Assembly (NCBI GenBank): GCA_026707405.1
Contig: JAPOWW010000003.1
Location: 124,001-188,000 of the forward strand
DNA: 64,000 nt
Origin: Chloroflexota bacterium
GTDB taxonomy: Bacteria; Chloroflexota; UBA11872; VXNJ01
Direction of reading: 5' to 3'
Below the pieces are notes generated by a model, which worked only from the letters and a program-made list of their open reading frames with translations, made no database searches and was not told where the DNA came from. Shown here piece after piece: positions 49,908-60,248 of the stretch (its first letter is position 1; each line of letters begins with the position of its first letter). Made by a program: the position numbers and the translations under genes.

Positions 49908-50843
49908 CTACTTCGGACCTGACGTGGCGCTTCCCGGCAGGGCGTCGATTGCCCCCTTTTCCCGCGCCAGCTCCAGGTAGACCTGGGTTGTCGCGGGACT
50001 CGCGTGTCCCAGCAACGACTGGACTTCCGGAATAGACGTGTCGCCGCGCAGCCGGTGGGTCGCAAATGAATGGCGTAGCGTGTGCGGGGTGGTCGGAGTC
50101 TCGATCATGGCCGCGGCGGCGTGCCCCTTGATAATCAACCAGAATCCCTGTCGGGTGAGTCGCCTTCCGCGATGGTTGAGAAATAGCGCAGGCTCGTCGG
50201 GAGATTTGAGCAGCTTCCGGCGGGCGCCGCGAACATAGCCCAATACGGCGTGGCCCGCGCGGGCGCCGAACGGAAGGTGCCGCTGTCGGCTGCCGCCCCG
50301 ACCGCACATCACGACTCCCGCGTCGAACTGTACGTCGTCAACGTCGAGTGCAACTAGCTCGCTCACCCGCATCCCGGTCGCATACAGCAGTTCGAGCATC
50401 GCGCTGTCGCGATAGCCTTCGGGCGTTCGGGTTGAGGCTGCCGCCGCCAGCAGTCGGTCGACGTCGCCGACCGAGATAACGGTCGGACGCTTTTTGGTAA
50501 CTCTCGCGCCGCCGAGTCCCTTGGTCGGGTCGGCGGCAGCCTTCCCTTCCGAAACCAGAAATCTGTACATGCTCTTGACTGCGGCAAGCTTTCTCGCTTG
50601 CGACGACGGTTCGTATTCGCGGCCGGCCAGGAAACTCAGAAACTCGGCTATCGCGCTCCGGTCGGCGTTCCAGGAGTCGAATCCGCGATCATCGAGGAAG
50701 TTGGCGAACTGTTTCAGGTCGTTCCCATAGGCGGCGACCGTGTTCGCGGAAAGCCCCTTCTCATCGCGGAGATACCTGAGGAAATTCGGAATCTCCATAA
50801 GCAGACCAGGGGACTCTCGCTTCGACTTGCGAGCTGCGGCCAT
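49908..50843 (-). CDS. tyrosine recombinase, XerC/XerD-like
   Basis: This protein resolves chromosome dimers or integrates elements by site-specific recombination. The N-terminal core-binding domain (about 16-95) has FLRYLRDEKGLSANTVAAY. The catalytic domain has Arg in ATGMRVSEL (about 156), HTLRHSFATH (about 248), LLGHAS, and the nucleophile Tyr in TTQVYLEL (about 289). The beta-hairpin Lys is replaced by Arg (CGRGGSRQR). At about 311 residues it matches chromosomal Xer proteins rather than phage integrases. Start choice is uncertain (ATG 50843, ATG 50798 or TTG 50849). No repeat-flanked island is seen around it. Confidence 0.88.
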   Translation of the reverse strand: MAAARKSKRESPGLLMEIPNFLRYLRDEKGLSANTVAAYGNDLKQFANFLDDRGFDSWNADRSAIAEFLSFLAGREYEPSSQARKLAAVKSMYRFLVSEGKAAADPTKGLGGARVTKKRPTVISVGDVDRLLAAAASTRTPEGYRDSAMLELLYATGMRVSELVALDVDDVQFDAGVVMCGRGGSRQRHLPFGARAGHAVLGYVRGARRKLLKSPDEPALFLNHRGRRLTRQGFWLIIKGHAAAAMIETPTTPHTLRHSFATHRLRGDTSIPEVQSLLGHASPATTQVYLELAREKGAIDALPGSATSGPK

Positions 50844-50912
50844 CAGCAATAATTCCGTGCGCCTGGGAGCGCATGACGGTCTGGCAGCGTACGCGAAGCG
50901 ATCATGTCGACC

Positions 50913-51485
50913 CTACAGGTCTTCCACCAGCACCACTCGGGCCGGAGCGCCATCGCCGCGGGCAATCTTCAGAGGCAAACAGAACAGCGTGTAATGCCCT
51001 GGAGCGATATTGGAGAGGTCGATTCCCTCCAGGATGATCAATCGGTTCCCCAGCAGCACCCGGTGAGTGTCGCAGTTGGCGTACTCGTGCGCCTCAACCG
51101 ACAGGTAGTCGATTCCAATGAGTTGAACGCCGTGATCGACTACCCATCTTGCGCCTTCCGGCGAGATGTTTACGAAGTCGGACTCGAACTCCCTGCTGGA
51201 TAGCAACCGTCTGGTTGAATTCGAGGTCTTGAGCAGCAACCTTCGCACTCCCGGCGGGATCCGGGCGATGTCAAAATCCTCGCGGCCTACGCTTTCGGTC
51301 GCTTTGATCTCGGCAACGTAAGCGGGACCGCAGAGCATGTTCAAGTTGAGACGGTCCACCGTTGCGGTTCCATCGAAGAAGTGCGCGGGCGGTGCGACGT
51401 GGGTCCCGGTATGGGTGCCCATTTCGAGCCGGGTTATGTTCCCCCGTTCACTGTCGGAAGTCTTGGCGATCGGCTCGAGAACCAC
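50913..51485 (-). CDS. cyclase-family (kynurenine formamidase-like) protein with unusual start
   Basis: The family (PF04199) hydrolyses amides or similar bonds with a bound metal, using HxGTHxDxPxH. Here the motif reads GTHTGTHVAPPAHFF, with Ala where the metal-binding Asp is expected. From the GTG at 51485 the product has 190 residues, but the frame continues upstream for 27 more codons to a stop at 51567-51569. These encode HDISVPIGPLTPQWPGDPD, the conserved N-terminus of the family. No ATG, GTG or TTG lies in that stretch; GAGGAGG lies at its head, seven bases before an ACG (51551). The true start may be non-canonical, or the sequence may contain an error. The substrate is unknown. Confidence 0.8.
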   Translation of the reverse strand: MVLEPIAKTSDSERGNITRLEMGTHTGTHVAPPAHFFDGTATVDRLNLNMLCGPAYVAEIKATESVGREDFDIARIPPGVRRLLLKTSNSTRRLLSSREFESDFVNISPEGARWVVDHGVQLIGIDYLSVEAHEYANCDTHRVLLGNRLIILEGIDLSNIAPGHYTLFCLPLKIARGDGAPARVVLVEDL

Positions 51486-51688
51486 ATCAGGATCGCCCGG
51501 CCATTGCGGCGTGAGCGGGCCTATGGGAACGGAAATATCGTGGATCTTCGTTTCGATCCCTCCTCGTTACACTACGAAAGCGTCGTCGGTAGTGGAGGTG
51601 CTATCGCAAGGTCTGCAGCACCGGCCCCACGCCTCTGACCGGGGCCTCGCGACCTTCCATTCCCAAATGTTAAGACGCGGCGAGGGAT

Positions 51689-51701
51689 TGTTATGTTAAC
51701 A
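51689..51701. promoter_or_regulatory. inverted repeat in the cyclase/SDR divergent gap
   Basis: TGTTATGTTAACA has perfect 5-base arms around TGT. It lies in the 373-base gap between the divergent cyclase and SDR genes. I see no gene in the rest of this gap; it is AT-richer than its surroundings near 51660-51710. It could be an operator shared by both genes, but no regulator is identified. Confidence 0.3.
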
Positions 51702-51858
51702 CGAATGGCAAATTCAACGCACCGAATCCGTAAACGCGTGACCGATTGCCGGTCGCGTGTTTACCCTCTGATCAGTTGGGAGTTAGATTCAGTCCTTCTC
51801 GACAGGGCCTCGCGATGTCACCCGTCCTTAGTTCCGAACCAGAAAGTGGAGGAGAACC

Positions 51859-52656
51859 TTGACCGACAACAGCCTTGACGGCGACCGTGCGCTCGTAACC
51901 GGCTCGACCAAGGGTCTGGGTGAGATCATCGCAAAACGGCTTGCTGGCGAGGGTGTTTGGGTGGTCGTTACCGGCAGGGACAGGCAAAACCTCGACCGCG
52001 TGGTTGAGGAGATTCGTCAGTCTGGCGGCCGGGCCGATGCGGTTCCCGCCGATCTGTCGATACCCTCGGAGGCCGGACGACTGGCGCGGGAGTCAACCGA
52101 CATTCTGGGCCACCTCGACATCCTGGTTAACAACGCGGGCATGAGCATACGCGAGCCGGTCTGGGAGGTCTCGGAAGAAAATCTCGATTACCAGCTAAAC
52201 GTCGACTTCAGGTCGTACTTCGTCCTTGCGCAAGCGGCTTGCAGGACCATGATTCCCCGTCGCAAGGGGAGGATCGTTAACATCAGCACCAACGGGGCGT
52301 TTCAGGCGCATCCTATGACCGCCGTCTATGACTCTTCGAAAGGTGCCGTGGAGTCCTTCACTCGATGCCTCGCAACCGAGTTGGGCCGCTTCAACATCGC
52401 CGCCAACGCCGTGTCGCCGGGCTACGTGCCTTTTAGGCCGGGTAGTGAGGAAGACATCTATTCACACGTGCCCGTCGACGAGACGATTCCGCTCGGCCGC
52501 GCCGGTACGGCGGACGACGTGGCGGCAATGGTGCTTTTCTTGTGCCGCCCGGAATCTGGCTGGATTTCGGGTCAGGTGATTTCCGTTGACGGCGGCAGAC
52601 TCGCGCGGCTGGCCGTCCCGCCGCAGCCCGAGCAGCCGCCCGAGCCGAAGTTCTAG
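51859..52656 (+). CDS. short-chain dehydrogenase/reductase
   Basis: This NAD(P)-dependent SDR of 265 residues has the cofactor motif TGSTKGLGE (about 14-22), NNAGMS (about 91), the catalytic Ser in VNISTNGAF and the Tyr-Lys pair in YDSSKGA (about 156-162), all present. Residue detail does not decide the substrate; the C-terminus ends in a Pro-rich tail (PPQPEQPPEPKF), unusual for the family. The TTG start follows GGAGGAG by 5 bases. Its neighbours are the cyclase (divergent) and an epimerase-like gene (convergent), suggesting carbohydrate or hydroxyacid catabolism, which is inference. Confidence 0.9.
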   Translation: MTDNSLDGDRALVTGSTKGLGEIIAKRLAGEGVWVVVTGRDRQNLDRVVEEIRQSGGRADAVPADLSIPSEAGRLARESTDILGHLDILVNNAGMSIREPVWEVSEENLDYQLNVDFRSYFVLAQAACRTMIPRRKGRIVNISTNGAFQAHPMTAVYDSSKGAVESFTRCLATELGRFNIAANAVSPGYVPFRPGSEEDIYSHVPVDETIPLGRAGTADDVAAMVLFLCRPESGWISGQVISVDGGRLARLAVPPQPEQPPEPKF

Positions 52657-52713
52657 TCCGCTCCCCCCCAACGTGCCGGGCTACAGGACGGGACCGGATA
52701 CGGTAAGACCGAT

Positions 52714-53784
52714 CTAACGCCTGATCTCGCCGCTGGGGTCGATCCCCGATATGGGGTCCGTACCGTCGAAGGCCACCGCCGTCAGCCACGTGCTCAGCGA
52801 TTCCCCCGCGCCGAGCTTTAGGCTGTCGCCCGTTTCGACCGCTCTGTCGAACGGGACCTGGAACGTCGAGAACGGCTCTAGCGCCACCGTGTAACCCTTG
52901 CTCCACCAGGGCGCGCCGCTGGCTTGATGACCGATCCGCCAGTCCCACACCGTCTTGAAAACCGAAAGGTCGAATGCCAATCCGAACGCCGCGGCCAGTC
53001 CCGGATTCCTTATCGCGTACCAGCCTTCGGTCATGTCGTGAACGAACGACTGGTTGTGTTCTATCTCGTCCGGCCCGGCGACCTTGGACAGGTTCACCGG
53101 ACCATCTTCCGAAAACGCTTCCGGCCAGTCCAGCCCCTCCGAATACCTGAGGCGCGTTCCGGGGGCTCGGTCCGGCCCCCAGACCGTGGCCTTGCTGGAC
53201 GGAAACTGAATCTCGCAGTCAGGCCCTAGAAACGGAGCGCCAAACGCTATGTGGTGCCCCCACATCAAGTCGATTTCTTCACCCCCTTCGTTGGTGGCGG
53301 TTTCTTCGATGTGCAACGCCGGCGCGTCCGACCTCAGAGTCATAACCCTTCGTAACCGAAAAGGGGTCAAGCGGCATCTCGTTTCGAAGCTCACGGAGAT
53401 CTCGTCGGACCGGTCCGTCAAAATGTCGTGCGACCAGGGAAGGCCGTGCACTTCGCCGTGCTGTCCCAGCTTCGCGCCGCGATACTCGACTCCCACGCTT
53501 CCAAGAGGGAAAATCTCTTGCCATCCCGTGAAGTAGAACAGCGAGAAGCTTCCGGCTTCCGGCGGCAGCGATGGTGCGAACGAGCCCGGCGCCAGCGGCT
53601 CCAGCGGCGGTCTCCACAAGAAATCGACGTCGCGGGGTTTGTAAAGTAGCTCCAGTATGTCCGCGCCTTTGCCGGACAGTACGGTTACTCTTAGCGGAGC
53701 GTTTTCCATGACGACGGCCGGTAATCCGAAGATCTCTATCTCGGACACGCGGCATCCGAAGTTACGGCTCCGAGCGAAAGGCAT
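52714..53784 (-). CDS. aldose 1-epimerase-like protein (DUF4432-type)
   Basis: This 356-residue protein has the galactose-mutarotase beta-sandwich pattern: VLSGKGADILEL (about 36-47), FTGWQEIFPLGS (about 86-97), HGEVHGLPWSHD (about 111-122) and a central MWGHHIAFGAPFL (about 176-188). Such proteins bind or interconvert sugars; the substrate is not known. The ATG at 53784 has GGGGGAG 6 bases upstream, so the 33 further upstream codons of open frame are left out. Convergent with the SDR gene and divergent from the next gene. Confidence 0.85.
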   Translation of the reverse strand: MPFARSRNFGCRVSEIEIFGLPAVVMENAPLRVTVLSGKGADILELLYKPRDVDFLWRPPLEPLAPGSFAPSLPPEAGSFSLFYFTGWQEIFPLGSVGVEYRGAKLGQHGEVHGLPWSHDILTDRSDEISVSFETRCRLTPFRLRRVMTLRSDAPALHIEETATNEGGEEIDLMWGHHIAFGAPFLGPDCEIQFPSSKATVWGPDRAPGTRLRYSEGLDWPEAFSEDGPVNLSKVAGPDEIEHNQSFVHDMTEGWYAIRNPGLAAAFGLAFDLSVFKTVWDWRIGHQASGAPWWSKGYTVALEPFSTFQVPFDRAVETGDSLKLGAGESLSTWLTAVAFDGTDPISGIDPSGEIRR

Positions 53785-53894
53785 GGCGGCTCCCCCAGAT
53801 TGGATTTTTGGCATTCTAGCGGCCCGACCAAAACTGACGGACCCTACGTCTGGATGGGTTGTACGGCTCTTTGCAATGATCAAGTCTCGATAGC

Positions 53895-55562
53895 GTGCTA
53901 AGTAAGACGGCCTTCAGAATCACGGTCGGATTGGCCGTGGTCATTCTCATTCCGATTCTCGCCGTGATCGGACTCGGCGCCTACGGCCAGTCGCTTGGCG
54001 GGATTTCGACCGGCGTTGGAGGTCAAGGCGCGGAGCTCACGGTTCTGCCGGCGTCGGGCCGGCCCGGCTCGACCCTGCGCGTCGAGGGCACGGGCTGGCC
54101 GCCACGCTCGGAGATTCGTCTGGACTTTACCCGAGCTTCTCGGGACGGAACGGCTGCGGGCCCGCCCATCAGGTTCGGTGGGATCCTGTCGTCACGCAGT
54201 GGAAAGTTCGCTTCCGAAGTGGTCCTCCCCACGACATTGCCCATGTCGCCCGGATCGCAGCTCCGAATCACCGCGACCGCGATCGAGGTGCGCGACCGTG
54301 GTATCCAGGCGACCGCGCCGTTTGAGGTAGAAGGATTCGACAACGAGCTGATTGTCGAGACTGCCGATCCCGTCACCCGCGCCCGCATTGGCGGCGTCGA
54401 TGTTGAAATTCTGGACCGCTTCCGAACGCTGGTCGCACGCGGTCAGACTGGATCGGACGGCGCGGCGCGGTTTGTCGGCCTCTCGCCTAGCTCCGGTTAC
54501 TCGGCCACGATACAGGCTGAAGGCCGCGAGATTTTCAGGTCTGCCGCCTTCTCTATACCCGAAACGGGAACTCTCACGGTCTCCGCCGAGCTGCCCGAAG
54601 CCCCCCGCGAACGGTTCTTCATCGGTGCCCGATTCTATGCGGAAGACAACGCGATAGAGCTCATCGGGATTGATACTGCCTCCGAACTGCCTGTGGCCGA
54701 GCGCATTGAGCTTGCGCTGTGGGCGCGCTCGGACCAGGAAGCCACCGACGGCGAGCCGGACGTGACAGTCTTCTTCAACACTCGCGAGACGCTCGCCGGT
54801 ATTTTCGGCGTGCCCGGCGTCCCGACGGAGGAATTGTTGCGCGATCTCCCGCTCGCCGTTTCCGCCTTACAGGTGGCTCGGTCGGTCGGTATTACGAACT
54901 TGGTCTACCAGCCGGCCGAAGGCCGCTATTTGGGCAGGCATCCCGAAACTGGAGAGCTGATCGTGTCGATGAACGACGGTCTCCAGGTGGGAATCGCTCT
55001 GATAGATCCGGTCTCGGGAATCCAGAAGTGGGCCGCGATCGTCGAGGGGCGATATCGGGGGCCGTTCCTCTCGTCGGACTCCGGCAAGGCCGTAATGTTC
55101 GGTCGATCGCAAAGCTCGATCGTGGAGATCGACCTCATGGACGCTTCCGTAACGGAGTACGATTTGCCGGCGATCCAGGCTCCGTTCGCTGTGAGTAGGG
55201 ACTACCAGGGAGATTGGCTGGCGTTCTCCGTTCCAACGGGAGGCCTGTACCGAATCAAAGCCGGCGCGGCGGTCGAGGTAGTGGCCGTGTTGCCTGACTT
55301 GAATAACCGGCGTGTGGTGATCGAGCCTGATCCTGCCGGCCCGAGTCTTTTCGTCCTGTCGCCGCGCGAGGGCCTGGCCTACGTGGTGGATGGCGAGTCG
55401 GGAGAAACGCTCGCGATAATCCCAACCGAGAGCAGAATTGACCAGGCTCTCTTTTCGAGCGACGGCGGGCGTGTATTCTTGGCTTCTGGGCAAGACCGTC
55501 TGATTTACGTGTTCACGTGGCCGGGGCTTCAGAGGCTGGATTCCGTCTCGATGCCTGAGTGA
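53895..55562 (+). CDS. membrane-anchored extracytoplasmic protein with Ig-like and propeller-like regions
   Basis: Not recognised as a named family. The 555 residues start with one hydrophobic segment (about 7-30, ITVGLAVVILIPILAVIGLG), a signal anchor or signal peptide. Residues about 48-145 look like an Ig/fibronectin-type beta domain opening with LTVLPASGRPGSTLRVEGTG. A second small carboxypeptidase-regulatory-like domain follows (about 160-230). The C-terminal half (about 340-550) has repeated beta strands like a propeller (VEIDLMDASVTEYDLPA, YVVDGESGETLAIIP). GTG start. It is a single-gene unit before groES. Confidence 0.7.
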   Translation: MLSKTAFRITVGLAVVILIPILAVIGLGAYGQSLGGISTGVGGQGAELTVLPASGRPGSTLRVEGTGWPPRSEIRLDFTRASRDGTAAGPPIRFGGILSSRSGKFASEVVLPTTLPMSPGSQLRITATAIEVRDRGIQATAPFEVEGFDNELIVETADPVTRARIGGVDVEILDRFRTLVARGQTGSDGAARFVGLSPSSGYSATIQAEGREIFRSAAFSIPETGTLTVSAELPEAPRERFFIGARFYAEDNAIELIGIDTASELPVAERIELALWARSDQEATDGEPDVTVFFNTRETLAGIFGVPGVPTEELLRDLPLAVSALQVARSVGITNLVYQPAEGRYLGRHPETGELIVSMNDGLQVGIALIDPVSGIQKWAAIVEGRYRGPFLSSDSGKAVMFGRSQSSIVEIDLMDASVTEYDLPAIQAPFAVSRDYQGDWLAFSVPTGGLYRIKAGAAVEVVAVLPDLNNRRVVIEPDPAGPSLFVLSPREGLAYVVDGESGETLAIIPTESRIDQALFSSDGGRVFLASGQDRLIYVFTWPGLQRLDSVSMPE

Positions 55563-55628
55563 ATTTGCGGCCACGGAAATGATGGGAATGCGGCCGCCGT
55601 GTCGTGCTGGATGAACCGGCGCGACCGG

Positions 55629-55658
55629 TTGAAAGCCGGGCGCTCGCGCCGGTATGCT
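55629..55658 (+). promoter_or_regulatory. groESL promoter
   Basis: TTGAAA (55629-55634) and TATGCT (55653-55658) are separated by 18 bases. The -10 overlaps the left arm of a CIRCE-like inverted repeat, so repressor binding would block transcription of groES-groEL. Confidence 0.5.
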
Positions 55659-55683
55659 AGCAGTCGTGCCTAGCGACTGCTAG
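55657..55683. promoter_or_regulatory. CIRCE-like operator upstream of groES
   Basis: CTAGCAGTC, nine bases, GACTGCTAG: a perfect inverted repeat with exactly the 9-base spacer of CIRCE (TTAGCACTC-N9-GAGTGCTAA). Each arm differs from CIRCE at two positions, symmetrically. CIRCE is the binding site of the heat-shock repressor HrcA and is typically found before groESL. The position, 51 bases before the groES start, fits. No hrcA gene lies in the window. Confidence 0.65.
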
Positions 55684-55734
55684 GATTATCCACTTTGCAA
55701 AACGTAGTGTGTTTTGAGACCAGAGGAGTTGAAT

Positions 55735-56040
55735 ATGGCCACCAAGACCGAGCTTTCCATATCGCCGTTGGGTGATCGTCTCGTAGTGCACCCGGAGCAG
55801 CGGGAAGAAGTTACCAGCTCCGGCCTGGTGTTGCCCGACACGGCCAAGGAAAAGCCAATGGAAGGCAGAGTGGTCGCGGTTGGACCCGGCCGGGTTCTCG
55901 ACAGTGGCGAGCGTCAGGAAATGGAAGTCAAGGAAGGCCAGGTTGTCCTGTTCGCCAAGTACGCGGGAACGGAAGTCAAGCTCGGCAGTGAGGAGTACTT
56001 GATAATCAGCGAGAAAGACGTGCTTGCCATCATGGGCTAG
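55735..56040 (+). CDS. groES: co-chaperonin GroES
   Basis: GroES is the heptameric lid of the GroEL chamber. Residues ISPLGDRLVVHPEQREE (about 9-25), the mobile loop TSSGLVLPDTAKEKP, EGRVVAVGPGRV and LFAKYAGTEVKL are typical. Length is 101 residues. The ATG at 55735 has AGAGGAG 6-7 bases upstream; the frame opens a little earlier but without a good start. It is 36 bases before groEL and controlled by the promoter and CIRCE-like site upstream. Confidence 0.96.
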   Translation: MATKTELSISPLGDRLVVHPEQREEVTSSGLVLPDTAKEKPMEGRVVAVGPGRVLDSGERQEMEVKEGQVVLFAKYAGTEVKLGSEEYLIISEKDVLAIMG

Positions 56041-56076
56041 GCCCGACCTCGCTCAGCAGCAGTAAGGAAGGGAAGC

Positions 56077-57789
<1,713 letters not shown>

Positions 57790-57815
57790 CCGTCCCGAAT
57801 CAATCGGACCGATTG

Positions 57816-57841
57816 CGGCCCGCTCCGTCCGGAGCGGGCCG
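57816..57841 (+). terminator. hairpin terminator after groEL
   Basis: CGGCCCGCTCC and GGAGCGGGCCG form a perfect 11-bp GC-rich stem with a GTCC loop, 26 bases after the groEL stop. Only TT follows it, so termination may depend on the stem strength. Confidence 0.65.
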
Positions 57842-57955
57842 TTGCCATTCGCAGCTCATCCGGCTGCCCTGCCTATAAACTGTCGGGCTTGGCCCCGCGT
57901 CCCCATGTAAACTTTCCATCTTCCGGCAATCTATCCCCAGGCGGAGGATCGTTCC

Positions 57956-59191
57956 GTGCAACAGACCACACTCTTTTCGCTCGACTCCCTGCTGAGCAGC
58001 GACGCCGCGGCCCGAAGTCAAGGACAAATGGATCGCGGTGGCGTTGGCGTCGAGACGCGCATCAGCATCGACGTGGGGCAGCCAGACCCCGCCTCGATGC
58101 CTATGGACGACCTCATCGCTGCCGCCGGCCGGGTTCTCTCCACCGACCGGACGGCCCTTCTTTACGGTGATCGCCAGGGATACGCGCCGCTCCGCAAGTT
58201 GGTCGCGCATAAGGCGCTGCGATTGGAGTCGCTGGAGGTCCGCCCCGACGACGTCCTGATCACAAACGGCTCGGGACAGGCGATTGCCATGACGGCCCAG
58301 GCGTTGGTAGACCGGGGTGACTGGATTCTCATGGACGAGGCCAGTTGGGGGGTGCGGGTATTCAAGGGATTCGGGACCAACGTATTCTCGGTCCGATGGG
58401 ACGGCGACGGCCCGATCATCGCCGACGTGAAGGCGGGCGTAGCGGCCGCGCGGGACCACGGCAAGCGAATCAAGATGTTCTACACAATCCCTAACTTCCA
58501 AAACCCGCTGGGCATAACCGCCGGCGTCGAGCGCCGCAAGGCGGTGCTCGATTTAGCCATCGAGCATGGATTCCTGATTCTCGAGGACGATGCCTACGTC
58601 GAACTGCGGTTCGAGGGGTCGCACATACCCAGCTATTACCAGCTCGACGAGAGCCGCAGCCAGGTCTTGCGGGCGGGAACGTTCTCCAAGATCTTCGGCG
58701 CCGGCATCCGGCTCGGCTGGACGATGTCGTCGCCTGAGCTTCTCTCGGCCCTCACGCACTACAAGCTGGACGGCGGTACGAGCCCGTTTTCGAGCCGAAT
58801 CCTTACCGAGTACATGCGCGGCCATATGTTCGAGCACATCGACGAACTGATCGACGTTTACAGGGACAAGCGTGATGTGATGATCGGGGGCCTGCAAAAG
58901 GGGCTCGGCTCGCGCGCCTCATGGAGCCAGCCCGAGGGGGGATTCTTCGTATGGGTCTCGCTTCCGGAGGGAGCGAGCGCCGAGAATGTATGCGCCGCCT
59001 GCGCCCGGCGCGGAGTGTCTGTCTGGAACGGCGCGCAGTTCCGATGGGACGGTCGGGACGATAGCCACATTCGCCTCTCCTACAGCTTTGCCACTCTCGA
59101 TGAGATCGAAGAGGGCGTAACCGTCCTATGTGAGGAGATTCTTAGATCGGCGGCTCAGTCAGACTTCGTCGCGGGCGTGGGGTCGCGGTGA
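57956..59191 (+). CDS. PLP-dependent aminotransferase (class I/II, 2-aminoadipate aminotransferase-like)
   Basis: This fold-type I aminotransferase has the PLP Lys in RAGTFSKIFGAGIRLGW (about 239-255). NGSGQAIAMTAQ (about 102) and YTIPNFQNPLGIT (about 178-190) give the NPxG signature of the family. The 411-residue protein has no N-terminal GntR DNA-binding domain, so it is not a MocR regulator. GTG start behind GGAGG. Its stop overlaps the next gene by 4 bases (GTGA), so it is coupled to the Ldh2-type dehydrogenase. The amino acid substrate is not defined. Confidence 0.88.
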   Translation: MQQTTLFSLDSLLSSDAAARSQGQMDRGGVGVETRISIDVGQPDPASMPMDDLIAAAGRVLSTDRTALLYGDRQGYAPLRKLVAHKALRLESLEVRPDDVLITNGSGQAIAMTAQALVDRGDWILMDEASWGVRVFKGFGTNVFSVRWDGDGPIIADVKAGVAAARDHGKRIKMFYTIPNFQNPLGITAGVERRKAVLDLAIEHGFLILEDDAYVELRFEGSHIPSYYQLDESRSQVLRAGTFSKIFGAGIRLGWTMSSPELLSALTHYKLDGGTSPFSSRILTEYMRGHMFEHIDELIDVYRDKRDVMIGGLQKGLGSRASWSQPEGGFFVWVSLPEGASAENVCAACARRGVSVWNGAQFRWDGRDDSHIRLSYSFATLDEIEEGVTVLCEEILRSAAQSDFVAGVGSR

Positions 59192-60240
59192 CCGACCTGC
59201 TGATAGAGCAAGAACCGCTCACAAGTTTTTCGGCGGCGCTATTCGAGGCCGTGGGAGTTCCTCAGGACGACGCTCATTTTGCCGCCGGAACGCTTGTCGA
59301 GGCCGACCTCCGCGGCGTCTATTCGCATGGCACCGTAAGACTCCAGCCCAAATACCTTCAGGACTTGGCTTCGCGCAAGATCAACCCGGTGCCGGCGATC
59401 AGCGTTGCCCGGGACGGTCCCGGCTTTGCAGTAGTCGATGGAGACGGCGGAATGGGCCAGATAGTCTCGCGGGCGGCGATGGGCCTCGCAATCGAAAAGG
59501 CCCGGTCGACCGCCGTCGGGGCTGTGACCGCCCGGTACAGTCGGCACTACGGAGCGGCCGCCTACTGGTCGATGATGGCCGCCGACCGGGGAATGATCGG
59601 CTTTACCTGTTCCAACGGACCCGGCGTCAACACCGCTCCTTACGGGGGTATCGATCCGTCGCAGGGCAACCTTCCCCTCTCATGGGCCGTGCCCGCCGGT
59701 CGCGAGTTCCCCATCCTTCTCGACATGGCCACGGGAGTGGTCGCGTTCGGAAAAATCGCCATGGCGCAGATTCGAAACGAGTCGATCCCGATGGGCTGGG
59801 CCATCGACGACGAGGGCAACGACGTGACCGATCCGGCCAAGGCGGAGGCCGTTCTGCCCGCGGGTGGACCGAAAGGCTACGGCCTGGGCGTGATTCTCGA
59901 CTCGCTCACCGGCAGTCTAAGTGGAACAAAGCCCTCCATCGTACGCTTGGACGAAGGTATCGATGACCCGTCCGCCGACGCTTCTAACCACTTCTTTCTC
60001 GCCATCGACGTAAGGCAATTCATCCCCGTCGACGAGTTCGAGAACACGGTCGACAGTCACGTTCGCCTGCTGCGCGGGATCCGGCCCCGCAAGGGTTTCG
60101 ACCGGGTGTACGCGCCGGGCGAAATCGAATGGCTCACAAAAGAAAAACGTCTGGCCGGAGGCATACCCTTCCGGCCCGAAGAGCTGGCGGTGCTAGAAAA
60201 GATGGGGCGCGACTATGGAGTCGTCGCGACCTGGAACTGA
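59188..60240 (+). CDS. Ldh2/malate dehydrogenase-family NAD(P) oxidoreductase
   Basis: Members of this family (malate, L-lactate, ureidoglycolate, imine or 2-oxo-acid reductases) have a fold unrelated to the Rossmann dehydrogenases. The catalytic His is in DLRGVYSHGTVRLQ (about residue 48), and the cofactor region contains NGPGVNTAPYGG and LLDMATGVVAFGKI. Length is 350 residues. GTG start coupled to the aminotransferase. The pairing suggests that one makes an oxo-acid and the other reduces it, but the actual compounds are unknown. Eight bases separate it from the amidohydrolase. Confidence 0.9.
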   Translation: MTDLLIEQEPLTSFSAALFEAVGVPQDDAHFAAGTLVEADLRGVYSHGTVRLQPKYLQDLASRKINPVPAISVARDGPGFAVVDGDGGMGQIVSRAAMGLAIEKARSTAVGAVTARYSRHYGAAAYWSMMAADRGMIGFTCSNGPGVNTAPYGGIDPSQGNLPLSWAVPAGREFPILLDMATGVVAFGKIAMAQIRNESIPMGWAIDDEGNDVTDPAKAEAVLPAGGPKGYGLGVILDSLTGSLSGTKPSIVRLDEGIDDPSADASNHFFLAIDVRQFIPVDEFENTVDSHVRLLRGIRPRKGFDRVYAPGEIEWLTKEKRLAGGIPFRPEELAVLEKMGRDYGVVATWN

Positions 60241-60248
60241 GGCGATAG

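Noticed and set aside
49908..50843. Tyrosine recombinase as part of an integrated element
   Set aside because: Its size and sequence fit a chromosomal Xer protein, and no attachment repeats, tRNA or phage genes are nearby.
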